From the NCBI GenBank assembly GCA_030916545.1, contig JAUPWI010000082.1:1-16100 (forward strand): a stretch of DNA of 16,100 nt. Reading direction: 5' to 3'. The notes under the pieces are model-generated. The model searched no databases and had not been told where the DNA came from. It worked only from the letters and a program-made list of their open reading frames with translations. The translations under genes were made by a program, and so were the position numbers. The stretch is from Patescibacteria group bacterium (lineage in GTDB: Bacteria; Patescibacteriota; Minisyncoccia; Moranbacterales; UBA1568). This document shows, in pieces, positions 6,643 to 14,312 of this stretch (position 1 is its first letter; each line of letters begins with the position of its first letter).

Positions 6643-7188
6643 TTAGGACTTTCTCACCTGCAAGAAATCAAGTTCGACCGGCGTATCGCGCCCGAAGATC
6701 GACACCAGCACTTTGACTTTGCCCTTGGCCTCGTCCGTCGCTTCGATCTTGCCTTCGAAATTCTTGAACGGTCCGTCGACAATCTTGACCATGTCTCCGG
6801 CGTGCACGTCCATCTTGTATTTCGGCTCGTCGACACCCATACGCTTCTTCAGGGTTTCGATCTCCTTCGGATCGATCGGTGTCGGGGTCGTACCGAGACC
6901 GATGAAACCGGTGACGTTCGGCGTATTGCGGACCACATACCAGGAGGCATCGGTCACGATCATATCCACCAGGACATACCCCGGATAGATTCGCTCCTCG
7001 ATGGTGACGCGCGTACCGGCCTTGATGTTGATCTTCTTTTCCTTCGGGACCAGCACGTCGAAAATATGGTCCTGCATATCCATCGAATCGATACGCTGCT
7101 TCATATTGCGCGCCACATTGTCCTCATACCCGGAATAGGTATGGATCACGTACCAAGCACGCCCGTGATGTTGTGTCTGCTTTGCCAT
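6643..7188 (-). CDS. nusG: Transcription termination/antitermination factor NusG
   Basis: NusG binds the RNA polymerase clamp, supports processive elongation and couples polymerase to the ribosome. The 181-aa protein has an NGN domain starting at AWYVIHTYSGYE (about 11-22) with YPGYVLVDM and VRNTPNVTGFIG. After a linker comes a KOW domain reading GDMVKIVDGPFKNFEGKI (about 131-148) and ending VELDFLQVRK. The extra N-terminal MAKQTQHHG is a short extension. It lies 27 nt after secE and 43 nt before rplK, the order found in most bacteria. Confidence 0.98.
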   Translation of the reverse strand: MAKQTQHHGRAWYVIHTYSGYEDNVARNMKQRIDSMDMQDHIFDVLVPKEKKINIKAGTRVTIEERIYPGYVLVDMIVTDASWYVVRNTPNVTGFIGLGTTPTPIDPKEIETLKKRMGVDEPKYKMDVHAGDMVKIVDGPFKNFEGKIEATDEAKGKVKVLVSIFGRDTPVELDFLQVRKS

Positions 7189-7215
7189 AGCCCTATATGT
7201 TTCAAAAAAATGATT

Positions 7216-7407
7216 TTAGACGCTTCGCAAAAGGTACTTCTCAACCAACCAGCTGAATAACGTATCAAGCGTTCCGAGAAGGACCGCCACGAACAGGCTG
7301 ATACCAACAACCATCAGCGTGTAGCGAACAACCTCCTTGCGATTCGGCCAGTTGACCCGCAGAAGCTCCGACTTCGCTTCCCGTAAAAACCCCCAGAGAG
7401 CACCCAT
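7216..7407 (-). CDS. secE: Preprotein translocase subunit SecE
   Basis: SecE clamps the SecY channel in the cytoplasmic membrane. The 63-aa protein is the short single-span form. It has an amphipathic N-terminal helix, the conserved ELLRVNWPNRKEVVRYT cytoplasmic segment, and one membrane span of about 20 residues (LMVVGISLFVAVLLGTL), then a short polar tail. An AGGAA Shine-Dalgarno lies about 6 nt before the ATG. It is the first gene of its operon, only 14 nt from a terminator-like hairpin and 44 nt from a consensus promoter. Confidence 0.96.
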   Translation of the reverse strand: MGALWGFLREAKSELLRVNWPNRKEVVRYTLMVVGISLFVAVLLGTLDTLFSWLVEKYLLRSV

Positions 7408-7421
7408 AGTATTTCCTATTT

Positions 7422-7441
7422 AAAAAAGCCCCGAGGGCCTT
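7422..7441 (-). terminator. Intrinsic terminator between the gatA unit and secE
   Basis: On the minus strand AAGGCCC pairs with GGGCTTT (one G-U pair) across a TCG loop, and the T tract covers 7427-7422. It should end transcription coming from pyrD-ligA-gatC-gatA. Because the secE promoter at 7479-7451 lies upstream of it, the same hairpin also forms the first bases of the secE transcript. Confidence 0.75.
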
Positions 7442-7450
7442 GCACTCAAG

Positions 7451-7479
7451 AGCATATCAGTTTTCTTGTCGGATGTCAA
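7451..7479 (-). promoter_or_regulatory. Promoter of secE-nusG-rplK-rplA
   Basis: On the minus strand a perfect -35 TTGACA (7479-7474), a 17-nt spacer and TATGCT as the -10 (7456-7451) predict a start at about 7446-7444. This is three to five bases before the hairpin at 7441-7422. The strength of the motif fits a ribosomal/translocase operon. Confidence 0.85.
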
Positions 7480-7510
7480 TCCTGGAAACAAGCCAAAAAT
7501 ATCCGCTCGA

Positions 7511-8050
7511 TCAGAAAAGTTCCACTTCGTCGAAGAAGCGCCTATACTTCGCGAGCGTCGCCTCTGCCTCCTCATGGCTGAGCTCGTACCGAGGGTCGAG
7601 TATGATGGCGTTGCGGACCTGATGCGCCTCGAGAAGCGCTGGGCGCGATTCAAGCTGGGCATCGGTCACCGACGCGAGACGTTCTTCAAGGTGACCGCCC
7701 TTCCAGCCGATACCGGTCAGGATCTCTTCGGCCAGAGCCTCGGCCTCAAGTATTGCCACCTTGTACTGCGAGATATTTTTTCCCTCGAGGCGCGCGAGAA
7801 TCTTTTCCCAGCGGGTGATCATCTGATTCCGGGAAATGAGGGGCCGATCGGTCCCATGAAGCGTCGCTTTCAGGTCGCCCGACAGGCCGCGCAGGGACAA
7901 GAGAAGTACAATATCGATGAAGAGCACCACGACATAGACGAAGAGAAACGCGCGCAGTGCGGCAAACAGGAAAGAATGCTGAAAGAAATCCAATGCCATC
8001 GCGAGCCACCCAGCTCCGACATCGTACATGACGAATGGACTTGCATCCAT
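7511..8050 (-). CDS. Membrane-anchored protein with a HEPN-like C-terminus, function unknown
   Basis: I do not recognise a named gene. The 179-aa protein has a hydrophobic segment at about 27-53 (one long or two short membrane spans) and a charged, probably helical, cytoplasmic part. The tail reads SRPALLEAHQVRNAIILDPRYELSHE in sense, with R146-N147 followed by A-I-I-L-D and then ELSHEEAEATLAKYRRFF. This resembles small HEPN-type helical proteins, where an R-N-x3-H motif sits at this place, but the His position is Leu151. I recall similar membrane-plus-helical proteins in many CPR genomes. It starts 27 nt after the gatA stop and is the last gene before the terminator at 7441. Weak ribosome-binding site; an ATG at residue 8 is an alternative start. 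Confidence 0.75.
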   Translation of the reverse strand: MDASPFVMYDVGAGWLAMALDFFQHSFLFAALRAFLFVYVVVLFIDIVLLLSLRGLSGDLKATLHGTDRPLISRNQMITRWEKILARLEGKNISQYKVAILEAEALAEEILTGIGWKGGHLEERLASVTDAQLESRPALLEAHQVRNAIILDPRYELSHEEAEATLAKYRRFFDEVELF

Positions 8051-8077
8051 ATTTTCAGATACTTACATGGATAATTC

Positions 8078-9529
8078 TCAGGACCAGCGCTCGTACTGAT
8101 GAGCCAGTGCGAGCATCCCTTCCTCGTCGAACCATTTCCCCTGCAATTGCCCTCCGAGAGGGAGTGATTTTCCTTCTACCTCCACGGTGCCGATAGGGAA
8201 CGACACGGCCGGGACACCGGCGAGATTCGCCGTCACCGTATAGATATCCGAAAGATACATCGTCAACGGATCGTCCGTCTTGGCACCGAACTTGAAAGCC
8301 GCTTCCGGAGCGGTCGGGGAAAAGATGAAGTCCACCTGCCCGTACGCGCGTTCGAAATCCTGACGTATCAACTGACGGACCTTCTGAGCCTTCTGATAAT
8401 ACGCGTCGTAATATCCGGCCGAAAGCGTGTACGTCCCGAGCATGATCCGACGCTTGACTTCCGCCCCCAGGCCATACGCCCGGCTGTCCAGATAGGTTTC
8501 CAAAAGACTGCCCGCCGCGACCATACGCTCCTTCTCGTCATTGACGCGAAGACCGTACTTGATCCCATCGAACCGCGCCAGATTCGAACTCACCTCCGCC
8601 GGCATGATGATGTAGTAGACCGGCAATGAAAAAGCGGCATGCGGCAAGGAGATCTCCTCGACGGAAACTCCGAGGGATTTGAAACGCTCAAGCGCTTCCA
8701 TCGTCACCGAGCGAACATCCTTATCCAAAGATTCCGAGAAATATTCCCGGGGAATACCGACTTTCTTTCCTCGGAGATCGGCATCTAAGAAATCCTCAAA
8801 CATCTTTCCTTTCGACTCCGCTGTCGTGGCATCCATCCGATCGAATCCCGAGATACGCGAAAACACGATTGCCGCATCCTCAACCGTCTTCGTCAGGGGT
8901 CCAATCTGATCGAGACTCGAGGCCATCGCCAGGAGTCCTGATCGGGAGACTCTTCCGTATGTTGGCTTGAGTCCGACCAAACCGCAAAACGAGGCCGGCT
9001 GACGTATCGAGCCGCCCGTATCCGATCCCAGGGCCCATACTGCCATATCGGCCGCAACGGCTGCAGCCGATCCGCCGGAAGATCCGCCCGGAACGCGCGC
9101 CGTATCCACGGGATTCTTCGTTCTCTGATACGCGCTGTTTTCCGTCGAAGAACCCATGGCAAATTCGTCCATATTGGTCTTCCCGACCATGACCACATCG
9201 ACTTGGCGCAAACGCTCGACCACGCTCGCATCATACGGCGCGATATAGTTGTCCAGTATTTTCGACCCCGCGGTCGTCCGTTCGCCTCTCAGACACATAT
9301 TGTCCTTGAGCGCCCCAGGAATACCAGCCAGGAGATCAACCGTCTCCCCACGCATGATCTTGTGGTCGACCGCCTCCGCCTCGCGCAATGCCTGTTCGCG
9401 ACGTACATCGAGAAACGCTTGGATTTCACCGTCTTTCGTCTCGATCGTCTTCAGATAACGCTCAGCCAACTCGACGGCGGAAATCTCCTGTCGCTTCAAT
9501 TGTTCATGCAGATCCCGAATCATACTCAT
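8078..9529 (-). CDS. gatA: Aspartyl/glutamyl-tRNA amidotransferase subunit A
   Basis: GatA is the glutaminase of GatCAB. It releases ammonia from glutamine, which is channelled to GatB. The 483-aa protein carries the whole amidase signature: K75 in GALKDN, the cis-Ser S150 in PGGSSGGSA, and nucleophile S174 in GSDTGGSIRQPASFCG. The spacings of this Ser-cisSer-Lys triad match GatA. LLAMASSLDQIGP and SAGYYDAYYQKAQK are further GatA landmarks. It starts 3 nt after the gatC stop and ends in TGA, which shows the standard code is used. ATGs at codons 1 and 3 are both possible starts. Confidence 0.98.
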   Translation of the reverse strand: MSMIRDLHEQLKRQEISAVELAERYLKTIETKDGEIQAFLDVRREQALREAEAVDHKIMRGETVDLLAGIPGALKDNMCLRGERTTAGSKILDNYIAPYDASVVERLRQVDVVMVGKTNMDEFAMGSSTENSAYQRTKNPVDTARVPGGSSGGSAAAVAADMAVWALGSDTGGSIRQPASFCGLVGLKPTYGRVSRSGLLAMASSLDQIGPLTKTVEDAAIVFSRISGFDRMDATTAESKGKMFEDFLDADLRGKKVGIPREYFSESLDKDVRSVTMEALERFKSLGVSVEEISLPHAAFSLPVYYIIMPAEVSSNLARFDGIKYGLRVNDEKERMVAAGSLLETYLDSRAYGLGAEVKRRIMLGTYTLSAGYYDAYYQKAQKVRQLIRQDFERAYGQVDFIFSPTAPEAAFKFGAKTDDPLTMYLSDIYTVTANLAGVPAVSFPIGTVEVEGKSLPLGGQLQGKWFDEEGMLALAHQYERWS

Positions 9530-9532
9530 GCA

Positions 9533-9820
9533 CTAAAAAACCGATCTTACTTTCAGATACCCACCCTTCTCTTCCGGAAAATTCGCAATGATACCGTCGC
9601 GCACCTCGGGAGCTCCCTGTGCCACTCCGTCCGTTCTCGCGACATCGCTCCGCCCGGTGATATGCCCGATAGCCGGGACCTGACTCGTATCCGCTTCCGA
9701 AAGCTGCTCAAACCACGCCAAAACGGTCGAGAGATCCTTACCGTACTTCGTCACCTCTTCATCCGAAAGTCCGATACGGGCGAGAAGCGCGATGTGCTTC
9801 ACTTCTTCCTGGGTCATCAT
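9533..9820 (-). CDS. gatC: Aspartyl/glutamyl-tRNA amidotransferase subunit C
   Basis: GatC is the small subunit that wraps around and stabilises GatA and GatB. The core MTQEEVKHIALLARIGLSDEE is canonical, followed by YGKDLSTVLAWFEQL and the C-terminal RSDVARTDGV...IIANFPEEKGGYLKV. About 95 aa. I use the first of two adjacent ATGs (9820 and 9817). A GTG at 9838 would add six residues (METYIY) and has a GGAG 11 nt before it, inside the end of ligA, so it cannot be excluded. The gene follows ligA directly and precedes gatA by 3 nt, so gatC and gatA are surely co-translated. Confidence 0.94.
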   Translation of the reverse strand: MMTQEEVKHIALLARIGLSDEEVTKYGKDLSTVLAWFEQLSEADTSQVPAIGHITGRSDVARTDGVAQGAPEVRDGIIANFPEEKGGYLKVRSVF

Positions 9821-9841
9821 ATATATGTATGTTTCCACGTG

Positions 9842-11947
9842 TTATCTCTCTCCGATCAGGGCCTTGAATCCCGATTCATCCACAACAGTCACCCCGAGTT
9901 CCCTCGCTTTGTCATACTTGCTGCCCGGATTTTCGCCGGCCACGACATAGTTCGTTTTCCGACTCACCGATGAAGAGACCGATCCCCCTCGCTTCCGTAT
10001 CATATCTTTCGCTTCATCGCGTGTAAAGGACGGGAGCTCTCCGGTCAACACGAACGTCTTTCCCTCGAGAATCCGCTCATCGGTTCCGGCTTCAGGCAAC
10101 ACCAGAGTTATTCCTTGCTCCTGCATGCGCGAAAGCATCTCCTGGTGCTTCACATCAATGAACCAAGCCCGAAGACTCTCCGCGCTCTTCGCCCCGATTC
10201 CAGGAAGAGCCGCCCATTCTTCCTCGGTTTTCCGCCCGAGCCATTCCGTCACTTCTTTCACCTCCCCAATCGATGATTCCGCTGATCGATATTCACTCCC
10301 GACATGCTCGGCGATCAGATGCGCCGTCTCCTCCCCGACATGCAGGATGCCGAGCGCGAACAGAAACTTTTCGAGAGCGATACTCCGCGCGTTCCTAATC
10401 GACTGCACGAGCTTCTCCGCCTTACGATCCGCGAAACGCTCGAGCGGTTCGAGATCGCCCGCCGACAAATCGAAAATATCCGCCAGATCGGAAATAAGAC
10501 CTTCATTCATGAGCTGCTCGATGATTTTTTCGCCCAGCCCGACGATGTCGAATCCCTTGCGTCCCACCGCATGGATGATCCGCTCGCGTTCCACTGCGAA
10601 GCACGCCGGATTCGTACAGTACACCGCCACACTCGCTTCAGTCCGGCCATGTTTATCCTGATCCTCTCGTCGAGAAACCGGGCTTCGGCATATCGGACAC
10701 ATGATTGGGAAAACATACGGCTGCTCATTCCCCGAGCGAAGTGCGGGCAAAACAGCGACCACTTCCGGAATGATATCGCCCGCCTTCTGAAGGATGACTG
10801 TATCCCCGATCCGGACATCGAGCCGTTCGATTTCATCGGTATTGTGCAGTGTCGCCCGACTCACCGTCGAACCAGCGATCCGCACCGGCCGCAGATGCGC
10901 CACTGGTGTCAGTACCCCGGTCCGGCCCACTTGCACGGTGATATTTTCCACGACCGTCGTCGCCTGCTCGGCCGGAAACTTGTACGCGACTCCGAAACGT
11001 GGCGCCTTGCCGGTATACCCGAGCACTTCTTGGAAACGGCGGCTTTCCACTTTGATAACGATTCCGTCGAGACCATATGGAAGCTCGTGCCGCCGCTTCG
11101 CCCATTCCTGATAATACGCTTCCACCTCGCGGATATCCGTACATCTTCGAAATTCAGCATTCACCTTGAATCCCAATTCGCGCAACAACTCCAATTCTTT
11201 CGATTGTGTTTCCGTCCGATTCCTTTCATCGGAAGCATCTATCCGATCGATATCATAGACGAACGCATCCAGCTTGCGCCCCGCCACGACCTTCGGATCG
11301 AGCTGACGGATCGATCCGGCTGCCGCATTGCGCGGATTGGCGAACGCCGGCTCTCCGGCCGCGAGCCGCTCCTGATTGATCCGCTGTAACTCATCCCCCG
11401 CCAGCCAGACCTCTCCCACCACGATCGCATCGACCGGCCGGGTCAGACGAAGCGGAATGCTCCGAATGGTCCGGAGGTTCTGTGTCACATTCTCTCCGAC
11501 AGAGCCATCGCCGCGCGTCGCCCCCTGGACCAACAATCCCTCGCGATAGGTCAGGATCATCTTGAGACCGTCGATCTTCAGCTCGCAGCAGTATTCGAGA
11601 TCGTTCTCCTCTTCGGTCGGGACACCCTGCCGCGCCAACAGTTTCTTCACTTTGACATCCCAGGCCCGCAATTCCTCGAAATCGAAAATATCGTCGAATG
11701 ACCACTGGGCCACTTCGTGCCGCACCTTCTCGAAGGCCACCAGAGGTTCGGCTCCCACCCGCTGCGTCGGACTCTCCGGAGTAACCAGATCGGGATACTC
11801 ACGTTCCAGCGTTTCCAATTCAGTATAGAGCGCGTCATAGGCCTCATCGGATATTTCCGGCCGATCCGAAACATGATACGCCACCCGGTGCCGATCGATT
11901 TCCTTCCGCAAGGCCGCTATTCTCATTTCCGCCGCATGCAAATCCAT
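9842..11947 (-). CDS. ligA: NAD-dependent DNA ligase
   Basis: Seals nicks in replication and repair using NAD+. The 701-aa protein has every LigA domain in order. The Ia domain starts at RHRVAYHVSDRPEISDEAYD. The adenylation domain has K124 in CELKIDGLK, GDGSVGENVTQN, and FANPRNAAAGSIRQLD. The OB fold has GRTGVLTPVAHL and the zinc finger CPIC...C...C. The helix-hairpin-helix repeats include LPGIGAKSAESL, and a BRCT domain occupies the last ~80 residues (GKTFVLTGELPSFTRDEA). Before the catalytic lysine, HEVAQWSFDDIFDFEE replaces the common HxxPMLSLxNAF sequence. A GAGG/GGAAG ribosome-binding site precedes the ATG. It lies 20 nt after pyrD, probably in one transcript. Confidence 0.98.
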   Translation of the reverse strand: MDLHAAEMRIAALRKEIDRHRVAYHVSDRPEISDEAYDALYTELETLEREYPDLVTPESPTQRVGAEPLVAFEKVRHEVAQWSFDDIFDFEELRAWDVKVKKLLARQGVPTEEENDLEYCCELKIDGLKMILTYREGLLVQGATRGDGSVGENVTQNLRTIRSIPLRLTRPVDAIVVGEVWLAGDELQRINQERLAAGEPAFANPRNAAAGSIRQLDPKVVAGRKLDAFVYDIDRIDASDERNRTETQSKELELLRELGFKVNAEFRRCTDIREVEAYYQEWAKRRHELPYGLDGIVIKVESRRFQEVLGYTGKAPRFGVAYKFPAEQATTVVENITVQVGRTGVLTPVAHLRPVRIAGSTVSRATLHNTDEIERLDVRIGDTVILQKAGDIIPEVVAVLPALRSGNEQPYVFPIMCPICRSPVSRREDQDKHGRTEASVAVYCTNPACFAVERERIIHAVGRKGFDIVGLGEKIIEQLMNEGLISDLADIFDLSAGDLEPLERFADRKAEKLVQSIRNARSIALEKFLFALGILHVGEETAHLIAEHVGSEYRSAESSIGEVKEVTEWLGRKTEEEWAALPGIGAKSAESLRAWFIDVKHQEMLSRMQEQGITLVLPEAGTDERILEGKTFVLTGELPSFTRDEAKDMIRKRGGSVSSSVSRKTNYVVAGENPGSKYDKARELGVTVVDESGFKALIGER

Positions 11948-11967
11948 ATCCCTCTTCCTATGACAGA

Positions 11968-13098
11968 CTATCCCCTCCGCACATCCGCCCCGACCGCCTC
12001 CGCGATATTCCGGTAACCGTCCCGTTCCAGCATATCCACCAGTCCCCGGTTGATAGCGCTGATCAATTGCGGTCCCTCGAAGACCATGCCCGTGATGAGC
12101 TGAACGAGCGATGCGCCCTTGCGAATCTTGCGATACGCATCCTCGGACGAAAAGATGCCGCCCACCCCGATGATGACAAATTCCTTCCCGGTCTGCCGGA
12201 AAACGTACTCGATCAACCGGTCCGAGAGATCATCGACTATCTTGCCGCTCATACCACCATAATCCGGAAAATCCGTATCGAAAATCCTCGGATTCTCCCG
12301 GGGTTTCGTCAGATTCGAACAGACAAAACCGTCCAAGTTGAAACGTCGGGCAAGCGCGATGATATCGTCGATTTCCCGATGCGTCAGATCGGGCGAGAGC
12401 TTGATGAAGACCGGCTTCGTCTTGGGTACCGTCGCAAGCTCGGTCAACAGATACTCCAAATAATCCTTATCCGTGAACGGGCACCCGCCATAGGCGTTCG
12501 GACAACTGATATTGATAGTCACATAATCGCCGATATGGCGCATCTCCCGATATGCCCGCAGATAGTCCGCCGCTCCTGCTTCCTTCGCAACTGTCTCCTG
12601 ATTGTTCGTCTTCGCGATATTGATACCGACCGGAATCCGGAAGACCCTTCCCTGCAGTCGCCGCGCGATTGCCCGAGCCCCCCTGTTGTTCAGACCATAG
12701 TGCACCAAGAGACTCTTCGATTTCTTGAGCCGCCACATACGCGGTTTCGGGTTGCCCTCACACCGGTCACCCGTGATCGATCCGATTTCCATAAACCCGA
12801 ATCCGACTTCCGGCAGGATATCCGTCAACCGTCCGTTCTTGTCGAATCCTCCCGACAATCCCACCGGGTTCCGGAAATCGATGCCCCGTATCCGCTGGGC
12901 GAGCGCCGGATGTTGGAAATCAAACAGGAATGCGGTGATCCGCCTCATCACGCCATACCGCCCCAAAGACTCGCCAAAAGCGACCATGATGTCATGAATC
13001 CGCTCCGGATCGATCTGAAACACGACCAGCTTGAAAAGACGCACGTAGAAAAAATGGATGATAGCCTGCTTCGGATATGCCTTCGGACGGTACGTCAT
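11968..13098 (-). CDS. pyrD: Dihydroorotate dehydrogenase, class 2 scaffold with a class 1-like Cys
   Basis: Oxidises dihydroorotate to orotate in pyrimidine synthesis. The 376-aa protein follows the quinone-dependent class 2 layout. N-terminal helices with FQIDPERIH would form the membrane and quinone tunnel. They are followed by NPVGLSGGFDKNGR, then GFGFMEIGSITGDRCEGNPKPR, HYGLNNRG and VGINIAKTN. C-terminal FMN-phosphate motifs are GVGGIFSSEDAYRKI and GASLVQLITGMVFEGP. The catalytic loop reads N196-I-S-C199-P-N201. Class 2 enzymes normally have Ser at the C199 position (NISSPN), while class 1 enzymes have Cys. Ribosome-binding site is weak. It heads the pyrD-ligA-gatC-gatA run; a possible promoter lies at 13177-13149. 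Confidence 0.95.
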   Translation of the reverse strand: MTYRPKAYPKQAIIHFFYVRLFKLVVFQIDPERIHDIMVAFGESLGRYGVMRRITAFLFDFQHPALAQRIRGIDFRNPVGLSGGFDKNGRLTDILPEVGFGFMEIGSITGDRCEGNPKPRMWRLKKSKSLLVHYGLNNRGARAIARRLQGRVFRIPVGINIAKTNNQETVAKEAGAADYLRAYREMRHIGDYVTINISCPNAYGGCPFTDKDYLEYLLTELATVPKTKPVFIKLSPDLTHREIDDIIALARRFNLDGFVCSNLTKPRENPRIFDTDFPDYGGMSGKIVDDLSDRLIEYVFRQTGKEFVIIGVGGIFSSEDAYRKIRKGASLVQLITGMVFEGPQLISAINRGLVDMLERDGYRNIAEAVGADVRRG

Positions 13099-13127
13099 AG
13101 CTCAATAGACTCTATATTCTGGATAAG

Positions 13128-13142
13128 AAGGCACGCTGCCTT
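13128..13142 (-). other. Perfect hairpin in the pyrD leader
   Basis: AAGGCA-GCG-TGCCTT on the minus strand is a perfect 6-bp stem with a 3-nt loop. The sequence after it (CTTATCC) is only weakly U-rich. It could be a weak terminator for the upstream gene. It also falls right at the start predicted from the -10 at 13154-13149, so the pyrD mRNA may begin with it. Confidence 0.5.
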
Positions 13143-13148
13143 TTCCCT

Positions 13149-13177
13149 ATTCTAGCCTGATTTCGGGCAAAATGGAA
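13149..13177 (-). promoter_or_regulatory. Possible pyrD promoter
   Basis: A -10-like TAGAAT (13154-13149 on the minus strand) lies 17 nt from a poor -35 (TTCCAT, 13177-13172). The predicted start is near 13142. Evidence is the -10 and the location only. Confidence 0.4.
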
Positions 13178-13206
13178 CCTGACCACACGGAATTCGTCCG
13201 AAATAT

Positions 13207-14064
13207 CTACCATGTCACCTCTCCGATGACCTCCCGCAAGTCGGATTCGTACCGCGGACTCTGGCGATGTACCCGGATATTATCGATCAGGCTCCGGCCT
13301 TTCGTTTCCTGGAAGTCGCCGGCCGGGACGATGAGTCCCATCCCAAAGAGAACCTCATCGAAATACCCCGGGAGTAGAGTCTTCCAGGTCAATGGAAATT
13401 TCACCGTGGAAATATCTTCCACCCGTCTCGTCAAAGCATTGGTGCAATTATTCGTGAGCGTATTGTACATACGTGGCTCCTCATAAATTCCGTTCACATC
13501 CTCCGCGATCTTGAGGAGCAGCTCTCGGGCCTGCAAAGGCGAAGCGATCGTTCGATACAGATACACTCGCTCGTCTCTGATATCCGTTCGTAGCCCAACA
13601 ATATCCTGCTCTGACCCAACTATGTAAATAATTTCAAATTGGCGCAGCACACCCAAAATTGGGGAGAAACTCTCTCCAACCTCACGCCTTGTCTCCATGG
13701 AAATGACGATATGTCGTCCATCCGAGAAACCAAAAGACAAAAAAATATGCGCCAAACCCTCGAATGTATCAAAATGCGAAATAAATACGTCAACACTGTG
13801 TATGTCACGCAAATCAAATGCTCTTGTTTCATAACGGACATTTGCAATACCCTCACCTTTCCAGTCAAAATTCCGAAAATTTTCGATCGTCAACCGCTCA
13901 TCCTGAAACGCGAACCGCGGCAATCGCTCCTGCCCAAGCTCCCAATTGCGTTCATGTGAAGGTCGGAAAACCATCACTAAAACAAGATATGCTCCAAATA
14001 AGCATGTCGCGAAGAGCATACCCTTTCTGAAATTTTTTGATCGATACAAACGTGCGTGTTTCAT
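13207..14064 (-). CDS. Membrane-anchored DUF4105 / Lnb N-terminal-domain protein
   Basis: A 285-aa protein with a basic N-terminus, one membrane span at about 15-33, and a large domain predicted outside the membrane. It matches DUF4105, the papain-like domain at the N-terminus of Lnb, a lipoprotein N-acyltransferase described in Bacteroides. Family landmarks are GLAHIFLSFGF (H106), VISMETRRE, and YNTLTNNCTNALTRR, with C207 as the likely nucleophile. The C-terminal polytopic part of full Lnb proteins is absent, so this is a stand-alone domain. The exact reaction is unknown; a thiol-based acyl transfer or peptidase activity is an inference from the Cys/His. GGAGAG lies about 8 nt before the ATG. 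The second half of the gene is more AT-rich than the operons to its left. Confidence 0.8.
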   Translation of the reverse strand: MKHARLYRSKNFRKGMLFATCLFGAYLVLVMVFRPSHERNWELGQERLPRFAFQDERLTIENFRNFDWKGEGIANVRYETRAFDLRDIHSVDVFISHFDTFEGLAHIFLSFGFSDGRHIVISMETRREVGESFSPILGVLRQFEIIYIVGSEQDIVGLRTDIRDERVYLYRTIASPLQARELLLKIAEDVNGIYEEPRMYNTLTNNCTNALTRRVEDISTVKFPLTWKTLLPGYFDEVLFGMGLIVPAGDFQETKGRSLIDNIRVHRQSPRYESDLREVIGEVTW

Positions 14065-14076
14065 ATTGCTCTCTCC

Positions 14077-14085
14077 AGTATATCA
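14077..14085 (-). promoter_or_regulatory. Possible extended -10 promoter of the DUF4105 gene
   Basis: TGATATACT on the minus strand is an extended -10 (TGnTATACT); the -35 position holds only a T run. The predicted start near 14070 would leave just a few bases before the ATG and cut through the Shine-Dalgarno, so this is uncertain. The remaining gap up to 14312 is AT-rich and, apart from the terminator at 14214-14190, shows no gene. Confidence 0.3.
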
Positions 14086-14189
14086 GGTACCTTCGAGAAA
14101 AAAATCAGAAATACTATTACAAAACAAAAACCCTGGGTCACTACGTGATAATTTCCAAGCTATTAATGAGAAGACGCCAATTTGAACAC

Positions 14190-14214
14190 AAAAAACCACT
14201 CTTTCAAGCAGTTT
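14190..14214 (-). terminator. Probable terminator of the YqaA-like gene
   Basis: On the minus strand AAACTGCTT and GAGTGGTTT pair (three G-U pairs) across a GAAA tetraloop, and the T run continues to 14190. It lies about 100 nt past the stop of the YqaA-like gene and before the DUF4105 gene. Confidence 0.55.
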
Positions 14215-14312
14215 TTCTTATCCACGAATCCCATCCTCCTCAATGAGAATCCTCTTCTTAAAGAGTAACGGATCGGCCATCACGCAAAAGAGCTCCGCTC
14301 CGGACGGATGCA

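Noticed and set aside
9203..9973. 256-aa plus-strand frame opposite gatC and gatA
   Set aside because: Shadow of three conserved minus-strand genes.
10304..11389. 361-aa open frame on the plus strand opposite ligA
   Set aside because: It is fully antisense to a complete LigA, has no recognisable motifs and is Arg/His/Pro-rich, as expected for a codon-bias shadow.
12067..13155. 362-aa open frame on the plus strand opposite pyrD
   Set aside because: Antisense to an intact PyrD, with low-complexity Arg/Asp-rich composition and no ribosome-binding site.
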